From positions 1 to 5,016 of the forward strand of contig JAKAAV010000197.1 of the NCBI GenBank assembly GCA_021802185.1: DNA of 5,016 nt, given 5' to 3'. This document shows, piece by piece, positions 1 through 5,016 of this stretch (position 1 is its first letter; each line of letters begins with the position of its first letter). Both the position numbers and the translations under genes were made by a program. A model generated the notes under the pieces. The model made no database searches. It was given only the letters and a program-made list of their open reading frames with translations, and was not told the origin of the DNA. The stretch is from Chloroflexota bacterium (lineage in GTDB: Bacteria; Chloroflexota; Limnocylindria; Limnocylindrales; CSP1-4).

Positions 1-14
1 TGAAACGAGACCAG

Positions 15-1226
15 ATGGCAAGAAGGCTGGCCGCGGTCCTCGCGGTCACCTCGATCATCGGGGCATGCTCCTCCGCCGGCGCCTCGACGGCCCCGACGGC
101 GGCCACGCAGCCGTCCACCGCGGCCGTGACGCAGGCGGCCCCGTCGGTTGCTCCGGCTTCTGCCGCGGCGACCGCCGCCGCCTCGACCGGTGCCGCCAGC
201 GCCGCCGCCCTCTCGGCGGGTAGCTACAAGATCGGCTACTCGAACGCGGCCGGTGTCGGCAACGGGTTCCGGGAGGAGCAGGTCTGCACCGCGAAGGCCC
301 AGTGGAAGGCGTACGGCGGCTCTTCGTCAGCCCTCACCGTCATCCACCGCAACACCGACGCCGCGGGCCAGGCATCCGACATCCGCAGCCTTATCGCGAA
401 GGGCGTCAACGCGATCGTCTTCAATCCGAACGACCCGAACGCCCTCAACCCGGCCCTCGCGGAAGCGCACTCGGCCGGCATCGTCACCGTCTCCGTCGAC
501 TCCTATGTGACCGATCCGAACACCTGGAACCTGTACAACAACCAGGTCATGTATGCGGAGCTCGGCGCGAAGTGGCTGTTCGACCAGCTCGGCGGCAAGG
601 GCACCGTCTGGTATACCCGCGGCCTCGCCGGCAACCCCGCCGATGACGACCGCAACACCGGGTTCCAGGCCGTCCTCAAGCAGTACCCGGGCATCAAGGT
701 CGTCCCGAACGACCAGGGCGTCTTCACGGGCTGGGATCCGGCCACCACCACCCGGATCACCAACGACTTCATCCAGAGCGGCCAGTACGACAAGATCAAC
801 GGCATCTGGGCGTCCGGCATGGGCAAGCAGATCGTCGACGCGATCAAGGCGGCCGGCAAGAAGTACGTGCCGATCGCAGACGCCGACATCGGCGGGTTCG
901 TCAACCAGCTCCTCGACACCAAGGACTTCCCGGGCCTCACGGGTGCAGCCGTGACCAACACGGCGTCCGTCGGCGGCGCGGGCATCACGCTGGCGCTGAA
1001 GCTCCTCAACCATCAGCCCGTGCAGGCCGACCCGAATGCGGGTCACCCCAACACGGTTCTCCTGACCCCCCAGATCCTCGACAACACGACCGCGCAGGGC
1101 CGTGCCGACCTGCAGAAGTGGGTCTCGGTGCCCGGCCTGAACGCGCTGTGGCCACTCAGCCTTTCTATCCCGGGCTGGACAACGTACGATCCGAACACGG
1201 TGCCTGCCACCTGCAGCGGCGGCTGA
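15..1226 (+). CDS. Sugar-type ABC transporter substrate-binding lipoprotein (CUT2 / periplasmic-binding-protein type 1 fold)
   Basis: This is the extracellular ligand-capture subunit of the importer encoded downstream. Residues 1-18 form a lipoprotein signal: basic MARR, a hydrophobic stretch, and the lipobox I15-G16-A17-C18, so the mature protein should be lipid-anchored at Cys18. Residues 19-68 are a low-complexity Ala/Ser/Thr/Pro linker. The folded domain starts near YKIGYSN (71-77) and shows the type 1 periplasmic-binding-protein pattern: GNGFREE early in lobe 1, DIRSLIAKGVNAIVFNPND (122-140), AGIVTVSVD (154-162), GGKGTVWYTRG (193-203), then GIWASG (263-268) and VPIADAD (285-291) in lobe 2. 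Cys91 and Cys400 are the only cysteines besides the lipobox and could form a disulphide. The length (403 aa) is long for the family because of the linker. The start is uncertain: bases 1-2 are TG followed in frame by AAA CGA GAC CAG, so a start codon one base outside the window (N-terminus M-K-R-D-Q) is equally possible. The substrate cannot be told from the sequence. Confidence 0.93.
   Translation: MARRLAAVLAVTSIIGACSSAGASTAPTAATQPSTAAVTQAAPSVAPASAAATAAASTGAASAAALSAGSYKIGYSNAAGVGNGFREEQVCTAKAQWKAYGGSSSALTVIHRNTDAAGQASDIRSLIAKGVNAIVFNPNDPNALNPALAEAHSAGIVTVSVDSYVTDPNTWNLYNNQVMYAELGAKWLFDQLGGKGTVWYTRGLAGNPADDDRNTGFQAVLKQYPGIKVVPNDQGVFTGWDPATTTRITNDFIQSGQYDKINGIWASGMGKQIVDAIKAAGKKYVPIADADIGGFVNQLLDTKDFPGLTGAAVTNTASVGGAGITLALKLLNHQPVQADPNAGHPNTVLLTPQILDNTTAQGRADLQKWVSVPGLNALWPLSLSIPGWTTYDPNTVPATCSGG
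69..218 (+). other. Low-complexity Ala/Ser/Thr/Pro linker of the lipoprotein
   Basis: Codons 19-68 of the binding protein encode almost only Ala, Ser, Thr, Pro, Val, Gln and Gly, with GCC/GCG runs and repeated Ala-Ala-Ala, Ala-Pro and Ala-Ser steps. It lies between the lipidated Cys18 and the first beta strand of the folded domain, so I infer a flexible tether that holds the domain off the membrane. Tethers like this are common in surface lipoproteins of high-GC monoderm bacteria. The stretch is not an exact tandem repeat at the DNA level. Confidence 0.8.
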
Positions 1227-1249
1227 CCGGGGTCTCGGGTGACGACTCT

Positions 1250-1279
1250 GAGGGATGCCGGCCCAGGCCGGCATCCCTC
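1250..1279 (+). promoter_or_regulatory. Perfect 13-bp intercistronic hairpin between binding-protein and ATPase genes
   Basis: The left arm GAGGGATGCCGGC (1250-1262) is the exact reverse complement of the right arm GCCGGCATCCCTC (1267-1279), with the 4-nt loop CCAG. No T-run follows (the next bases are GTATCCGCACC), so it does not look like a classical intrinsic terminator. It starts 24 nt after the binding-protein stop and ends 28 nt before the ATPase ATG. By analogy with the stabilising hairpins after malE and other binding-protein genes, it probably protects the upstream mRNA segment from 3' exonucleases or causes partial termination, so that the binding protein is made in excess over the membrane complex. 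The role is inferred; the structure is directly visible. Confidence 0.72.
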
Positions 1280-1301
1280 GTATCCGCACCGATTCTCGAA
1301 T

Positions 1302-1306
1302 GGGAG
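1302..1306 (+). promoter_or_regulatory. Poorly spaced Shine-Dalgarno-like GGGAG before the ATPase ATG
   Basis: GGGAG lies only one base from the ATG at 1308, which is closer than the usual 5-9 nt. It is the only purine-rich match near that start, and no better site serves the in-frame GTG codons at 1239 or 1332. ATPase initiation may therefore be weak or may depend on the nearby hairpin. Alternatively, this is chance purine richness and the start is used without a strong Shine-Dalgarno sequence. Confidence 0.35.
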
Positions 1307-1307
1307 C

Positions 1308-2888
1308 ATGACGATCGCCACCTCCGGCCTCGTGCTCGAGGCGACCGGAATCTCGAAGACGTACGGCGCCGTGGTGGCGCTGAAGTCCGCCTCGCTGGCC
1401 GTCCGCCCGGGCGAGGTGCATGCCCTCATGGGGGCCAACGGCGCAGGAAAGAGCACGCTCGTCAAGATCCTGACGGGGGCCGTCCGGCCCGATGGCGGCA
1501 GCATCGCCGTGCGGGGGCGCCAGCGGACCGTCCACTCGCCGGCCGAGGCACGACACGGCGGCCTGGTGTCCGTGTACCAGGATCCCGCGATCATCCCCGA
1601 CCTCGACATCCGCGCGAACCTCCGCCTGACCGAGACCCCGCTCGAGCCGTTCCGGCACTGGCTCGCCGAGTTCGGCCTCGCGGACCTCGATCTGTCGAGC
1701 CTGGCGCGGCGCCTGCCGCTCGCCTCGCTCCGGGTCATCGACCTCGCCCGGGCGCTCGCGATCGAGCCGGACGTCCTGATGCTCGACGAGATGACGGCCG
1801 CGCTCCCGGCGAACCTGACCGAGCGCGTGCTCGAGGTGATCGGCGGCATGCGGGGCGGCGATCGCTCCGTCGTGTTCATCTCGCACCGGATGAGCGAGAT
1901 CGGCTCGGTCTGCGATCGCGCGACCGTCCTGCGCGAAGGCGAGACCGTCGGCGTGGTCGACGTGAGCGCAGGATCCGAGGAGCGGATCGTCGACCTCATG
2001 CTCGGCCAGATCGTCGAGCACTCGATGCCCCAGGCGGAGCATGCCGCGCAGCGGCAGGACGGGGACCGCACGCCGCGCCTCTCGGTGCAGGCCCTGAGCC
2101 AGGGAACGAAGCTCCACGACGTCTCGTTCGACCTGCACGCAGGCGAGGTCCTCGGCGTGGTCGCGCTCGAGGGGCAGGGCCAGGACGAGCTCTTCCAGGT
2201 CCTGTCCGGCGGGAAGCGCCCGAGCAGCGGCCAGATCGTCGTCGACGGCACGAGCGTCTCGTTCCGGCATCCGGCAGATGCCATCCGAGCCGGACTCGTC
2301 TACGTCGCCGCCGACCGCGCCGAGGCGCTCCTCATGCAGCGCTCCGTGCGGGAGAACATCGCGCTGCCGTTCATCGCGCGCATCGGCAGGTGGGGACTGA
2401 TCGACCTGCATCGTGAACGCCGCACGGTGGACGAAGCCGTCTCGCGCCTGCAGATCGACGCCCGGGCGGGCAACGAGGTCCGCCGGCTCTCCGGCGGCAA
2501 CCAGCAGAAGGTGACGATCGCACGCTGGGTCGCGGGCGGCGTCCACACCATGCTCTGCTTCGACCCGACCCGTGGCATCGACATCCGGACGAAGCAGCAG
2601 ATCTACGTGCTGCTCCGCGAGCTGGCGGAGGCCGGCGCCGCGGTGCTCCTGTACACGTCGGAACTGAAGGAGGTGCAGCTCGTCTGCGACCGTGCGATCG
2701 TGATCTTCGGCGGGCAGGTCGTGGCCGAGATCGATCGCGCCGACGCGGATGAAGCGACCCTCCTGCACGCTGCCTATCACCTCCAGTCCGGGGCGGCGCT
2801 GCCGGAGGAGCTGGCCGCGACTGCCGTCGTGGCGACCGGCGGCGAAGAACCGGCCGCCGCGACCCACGAGCCGGAGGTTCCCGCATGA
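1308..2888 (+). CDS. Sugar ABC transporter ATP-binding protein, two fused nucleotide-binding domains (RbsA/YtfR-like)
   Basis: This is the cytoplasmic ATPase that powers import through the two permeases encoded next. At 526 aa it is slightly longer than typical double-domain CUT2 ATPases (about 500 aa). Domain 1 (about 9-235) has Walker A GANGAGKST (42-50, Lys48), Q-loop Gln91, Walker B VLMLDE (156-161, Asp160/Glu161) and H-loop His193, but its signature is LPLAS (136-140) instead of LSGGQ, and DEPT is DEMT. Domain 2 (about 257-490) has a degenerate Walker A, EGQGQDEL (288-295, Gln292 where Lys is expected), and a good signature LSGGNQQ (394-400). Its Walker B is FDPTRGID (418-425), lacking the catalytic Glu, and it has no H-loop His (YTSEL, 449-453). 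Residues about 491-526 form an Ala/Glu/Pro-rich tail. I chose ATG 1308 because the family normally begins just before LEATGISKTYG; the in-frame GTG at 1239 would add 23 residues encoded by the hairpin. The gene ends in an ATGA overlap with permease 1. Confidence 0.95.
   Translation: MTIATSGLVLEATGISKTYGAVVALKSASLAVRPGEVHALMGANGAGKSTLVKILTGAVRPDGGSIAVRGRQRTVHSPAEARHGGLVSVYQDPAIIPDLDIRANLRLTETPLEPFRHWLAEFGLADLDLSSLARRLPLASLRVIDLARALAIEPDVLMLDEMTAALPANLTERVLEVIGGMRGGDRSVVFISHRMSEIGSVCDRATVLREGETVGVVDVSAGSEERIVDLMLGQIVEHSMPQAEHAAQRQDGDRTPRLSVQALSQGTKLHDVSFDLHAGEVLGVVALEGQGQDELFQVLSGGKRPSSGQIVVDGTSVSFRHPADAIRAGLVYVAADRAEALLMQRSVRENIALPFIARIGRWGLIDLHRERRTVDEAVSRLQIDARAGNEVRRLSGGNQQKVTIARWVAGGVHTMLCFDPTRGIDIRTKQQIYVLLRELAEAGAAVLLYTSELKEVQLVCDRAIVIFGGQVVAEIDRADADEATLLHAAYHLQSGAALPEELAATAVVATGGEEPAAATHEPEVPA
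2873..2877 (+). promoter_or_regulatory. Shine-Dalgarno GGAGG for permease 1
   Basis: GGAGG sits 7 nt before the ATG at 2885, inside the last codons of the ATPase gene. It fixes the permease 1 start and, with the ATGA overlap, supports translational coupling to the ATPase. Confidence 0.85.
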
Positions 2889-3874
2889 CCGCGCTGGCCG
2901 TCACGACCCGACGGCGCAATCCCGACCTTGCCGAGTGGGCTCGTCGCGACTCCTGGACGATCGGGCTCATCGTCCTGCTCGGCCTCCTGCTCGGCTTCAC
3001 CAAGCTCGTCCAGCCGAACTACGGCGCCTTCGGGATCCAGGGTCTCGGGATCTCGATCATGCCCCTGGCGTTCGCCGCGGTCGCGCAGGCGATCGTCGTG
3101 ATCGCCGGCGGGATCGACCTGTCGATCGGGTCGATGATGGCGCTGACCAGCGTCGTCGCGGCGACCCAGATGGAGGGCCAGAGCGGCACCTTCGGCGTCG
3201 CCGTCGTTGCCGGCGTGCTGCTCCTGGGGATCGCCCTCGGCGCCCTCAACGGCGGTCTCGTCGTGGCCACGCGCGTCCCCGACATCATCGTCACGCTGGC
3301 CACGTCGTTCGTGTGGGCTGGCCTGGCTCTGCTCGTCACGGCCGCCCCGGGAGGAGCGGCGGCACCCTGGCTGATGAGCCTGACGACGGGTGCATTCCTG
3401 AGCGACTGGCTGCCGAAGGCGGCCATCGTGCTCGTGGTGATCGTCGCCGCCATCTGGATCCCCCTTTCCAGGTCACGACTCGGGGTCTCGCTCTACGCCG
3501 TCGGCAGCGACCAGCTGGCCGCCTTCCGCAGCGGCGTCGCGATCGGCCGCACGAAAGTGATCGCATACGCCATCGCCGGTCTCTTCGGCGGCCTGGCCGG
3601 TCTGTCGCTCACCGCGAGCACCGGCATCGGGACGCCGGTTCCCGGGCCCTACACGCTGCAGAGCGTCGCGGCCGTCGTGCTCGGGGGCGTCAGCCTGGCC
3701 GGGGGCCGCGGAGGCGTCTTCGGCCCGATCGTCGCGGTCATCGTCCTGCAGCTCATCCAGAACGACACGACGTTCCTTGGGATCGACCCCAACTACGCCC
3801 TGGTCGTGCAGGGCGTCATCCTCGTCGGTGTGCTGATCCTCGGCAGCCTTCTCGAGAGCCGGAGGGCGGGCTGA
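2885..3874 (+). CDS. Sugar ABC transporter permease 1 (BPD_transp_2 / RbsC-like)
   Basis: This is one half of the membrane channel. The 329-aa protein starts with a basic cytoplasmic segment (1-22, with a RRR run and Asp/Glu/Arg). About ten hydrophobic segments follow, roughly at 24-42, 51-74, 79-94, 103-127, 134-154, 177-194, 224-245, 257-272, 279-292 and 303-323. The family hallmark GGIDLSIGSMMAL is at 75-87. The cytoplasmic loop expected to contact the ATPase is at about 195-223, including YAVGSDQLAAFRSGV (204-218), which matches the A-x-G-x-N-x-x-A-A-x-x-S-G pattern of CUT2 permeases. Another conserved segment is VVLGGVSLAGGRGGVFG (264-280). The start is fixed by GGAGG 7 nt upstream. The gene overlaps the ATPase by 4 nt and permease 2 by 1 nt, so all three are probably one translation-coupled unit. 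Although the same length as permease 2, it clearly differs in sequence, so the channel is probably a heterodimer as in YtfT/YjfF or LsrC/LsrD. Confidence 0.95.
   Translation: MTALAVTTRRRNPDLAEWARRDSWTIGLIVLLGLLLGFTKLVQPNYGAFGIQGLGISIMPLAFAAVAQAIVVIAGGIDLSIGSMMALTSVVAATQMEGQSGTFGVAVVAGVLLLGIALGALNGGLVVATRVPDIIVTLATSFVWAGLALLVTAAPGGAAAPWLMSLTTGAFLSDWLPKAAIVLVVIVAAIWIPLSRSRLGVSLYAVGSDQLAAFRSGVAIGRTKVIAYAIAGLFGGLAGLSLTASTGIGTPVPGPYTLQSVAAVVLGGVSLAGGRGGVFGPIVAVIVLQLIQNDTTFLGIDPNYALVVQGVILVGVLILGSLLESRRAG
3861..3866 (+). promoter_or_regulatory. Shine-Dalgarno GGAGGG for permease 2
   Basis: GGAGGG lies 7 nt before the ATG at 3874, within the last codons of permease 1 (the Arg-Arg-Ala-Gly end). It selects ATG 3874 over the much longer open frame that runs upstream through permease 1. 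Confidence 0.87.
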
Positions 3875-4863
3875 TGGCGGCGGTGGCGGCAAGCGGTCGC
3901 GGACGCGCGGCGGCGGCATGGCGCACAACGCTCCGGGACCGCCCGATCATCCCCTTGATCGGCCTGCTCGCCCTCCTCGTGCTGGCCATCGAGGCGGCGG
4001 ACTTCGGGATCGTCACGCCGGAATGGGCGGGCGTGATCGTCCGCGCCTCCATTCCTCTCGCAATCCTCGCCGGTTGCCAGACCCTCACGATGCTGACCGG
4101 CGGGATCGACCTTTCGGTCGCCTCGGTCGCGTCGATGGCGGGCTTCGTGACGGCGACCCTGGTCAACAGCCCGGGAGGCGTCGCGCAGGGAATCGTCGTG
4201 GTGCTCGTCGCGGCCGCGCTGGTCGGCCTGGTCAACGGCGTCGGCGTGGGCATCTTCAGGGTCCACCCGCTGATCACGACCCTCGGCATGAGCTTCGTCG
4301 TGGATGGCCTCGCGAACGTCTGGCAATTGCAGACGGTCCAGACGGGCGCCGGAGTCCCGCCGGTGCTCCGCACCATGGGCAGCGGCATCGTCGGCGACGT
4401 CGTGCCGTACAGCCTGGTGGTCTTCGTCCCGCTCGCGGCGGCCATCATGCTCGGGCTGCGGCGCACGGGATACGGTCGCCTGCTGTTCGCGATCGGCGAC
4501 AACCCCGTCGCCGCACGCCTGTCCGGTGTCCGCTCCTGGCAGGTCCTCGTCGTGCTGTACGTCATCTCGGCACTCATGGCCGCCGTCGCCGGATTGCTGA
4601 TCTCGGGGCTCACGAACACGGCCAGCGTCACGCTCGTGGACACCTCGCTCCTGCCGTCCGTGGCGGCCGCGGTCATCGGCGGGACCTCGATCTTCGGCGG
4701 CCGGGGCGGCTTCGGCGGCACGATGGTCGGCGCGCTGATCCTCACGGTCCTCTCGGCGCTGATCACGGTGCTGGGGATGCCCGAGCCCACGAACCAGGTC
4801 GTGTTCGGTTCGATCATCGTGATCGTCGCGGCCGCCTACACGCGGGTGACGTCGGAGTCCTGA
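3874..4863 (+). CDS. Sugar ABC transporter permease 2 (BPD_transp_2 / RbsC-like)
   Basis: This is the second channel subunit, 329 aa. An Ala/Arg-rich cytoplasmic N-terminus (1-23) precedes about ten hydrophobic segments, roughly at 24-42, 51-74, 79-98, 104-127, 132-148, 177-195, 221-244, 258-272, 283-300 and 307-321. Family motifs are GGIDLSVASVASMAG (76-90), TTLGMSFVVDGLANV (135-149), the ATPase-facing loop with AIGDNPVAARLSGV (206-219) and VIGGTSIFGGRGGFGG (267-282). The loop motif is closer to the RbsC-type consensus than the corresponding part of permease 1. TGA of permease 1 and this ATG share one base (TGATG), and a strong GGAGGG lies 7 nt upstream, so re-initiation or coupling is likely. 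The open frame extends far upstream to about 2749, but that part is Arg/Pro/His-rich shadow of the ATPase and permease 1 and is not coding. No terminator is visible after the stop. Confidence 0.95.
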   Translation: MAAVAASGRGRAAAAWRTTLRDRPIIPLIGLLALLVLAIEAADFGIVTPEWAGVIVRASIPLAILAGCQTLTMLTGGIDLSVASVASMAGFVTATLVNSPGGVAQGIVVVLVAAALVGLVNGVGVGIFRVHPLITTLGMSFVVDGLANVWQLQTVQTGAGVPPVLRTMGSGIVGDVVPYSLVVFVPLAAAIMLGLRRTGYGRLLFAIGDNPVAARLSGVRSWQVLVVLYVISALMAAVAGLLISGLTNTASVTLVDTSLLPSVAAAVIGGTSIFGGRGGFGGTMVGALILTVLSALITVLGMPEPTNQVVFGSIIVIVAAAYTRVTSES

Positions 4864-4905
4864 GCGCGACGGGGAGACGGATTCGGCGGCGGGACGTCAT
4901 CGAAC

Positions 4906-4909
4906 GGAG
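4906..4909 (+). promoter_or_regulatory. Shine-Dalgarno GGAG for the fifth gene
   Basis: GGAG in the context ACGGAGAG sits 6 nt before the ATG at 4916. It is the main reason for calling a new gene there, since only about 34 codons are visible. Confidence 0.65.
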
Positions 4910-4915
4910 AGCCAG

Positions 4916-5016
4916 ATGAACGTGACGCGGGACGTGGCGGGCATCGAGGAGGTGCTGGCGGCCGCCGATCGGAGCGGTTCCGCGAAACCGGTCGCGGTCC
5001 GCGAGGCGGTCGACGC
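4916..5016 (+). CDS. Start of an unrecognised gene, truncated by the window edge
   Basis: ATG 4916 opens a frame with no stop up to the right edge (33 full codons). It begins MNVTRDVAGIEEVLAAADRS and continues through AKPVAVREAVDA. The peptide has no signal sequence or membrane segment. It reads as a soluble N-terminus with two amphipathic helical stretches, IEEVLAAAD (10-18) and VAVREAVD (26-33). I do not recognise the family. It lies 52 nt after permease 2 on the same strand with a good Shine-Dalgarno sequence and no terminator between, so it probably belongs to the same transcript. From operon logic it may act on the imported compound or regulate its use, but that is inference only. Confidence 0.6.
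   Translation, partial: MNVTRDVAGIEEVLAAADRSGSAKPVAVREAVD

Noticed and set aside
1250..1300. The hairpin as a classical Rho-independent terminator
   Set aside because: No T-run follows the stem, and the operon genes continue closely downstream on the same strand. A processing, stabilising or partial-termination role fits better.
1118..2416. A 432-codon + strand frame inside the ATPase region
   Set aside because: It is extremely Arg/Ala/Gly/Pro-rich, overlaps the ATPase in another frame, has no recognisable domain, and is typical of a frame shadow in high-GC DNA.
327..2867. An 846-codon open frame on the - strand across the binding-protein and ATPase genes
   Set aside because: Long antisense frames are expected opposite G+C-rich genes. 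The peptide is dominated by Arg, Asp, His, Gly and Val without any domain, it spans two unrelated genes and the hairpin, and the + strand proteins have clear family motifs throughout.
2749..3873. Upstream extension of the permease 2 frame giving a 704-residue fusion-like protein
   Set aside because: The first part is Arg/Pro/His-rich and lies out of frame over the ATPase end and all of permease 1. A strong Shine-Dalgarno and a TGATG junction place the real start at 3874.
3816..4817. A 333-codon - strand frame opposite permease 2, rich in Thr, Pro, Ser and Arg
   Set aside because: Its composition is what results from reading a hydrophobic membrane-protein gene on the other strand. No signal peptide, motif or Shine-Dalgarno supports it.
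4848..4898. Two GACGTC palindromes (4848-4853 and 4893-4898) as a possible operator pair near the fifth gene
   Set aside because: Six-base GC-rich palindromes are common by chance in this composition, the first lies inside the permease 2 coding end, and their flanks do not extend into a longer shared inverted repeat.

Overview
The window carries one ordinary-looking operon, read entirely on the + strand, for a CUT2-type (ribose/xylose/galactofuranose-like) ABC importer. The order is lipoprotein substrate-binding protein, double-domain ATPase, permease 1, permease 2, then the start of a fifth gene that runs off the right edge. The DNA is very G+C-rich by eye, with G or C at most third codon positions. 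The binding protein has a lipobox followed by a long Ala/Ser/Thr/Pro linker. Together these suggest a high-GC monoderm bacterium: an actinobacterium, or a Chloroflexota lineage of the kind common in soil metagenomes. The phylum cannot be settled from this window.

Layout: 15-1226 encodes the binding protein, whose true start may lie one base to the left of the window. An 81-nt gap (1227-1307) holds a perfect 13-bp hairpin. The ATPase (1308-2888) overlaps permease 1 (2885-3874) by ATGA, and permease 1 overlaps permease 2 (3874-4863) by TGATG. Each permease has a Shine-Dalgarno sequence inside the end of the preceding gene, so the three membrane-complex genes look translationally coupled. A 52-nt gap without an obvious terminator leads to an unrecognised gene starting at 4916.

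How the parts work together (from family knowledge): the lipid-anchored binding protein captures a small ligand, probably a sugar or sugar-like compound, outside the membrane. It delivers the ligand to a channel made of the two different permeases, and the single fused ATPase powers import. The gene order matches E. coli ytfQ-ytfR-ytfT-yjfF, but nothing in the window fixes the substrate.

The features most worth a second look are the hairpin between the binding-protein and ATPase genes and the strongly asymmetric ATPase. All its catalytic residues are in domain 1 and the only good signature motif is in domain 2. I see no mobile element, CRISPR array, RNA gene or evidence of a previously undescribed system.
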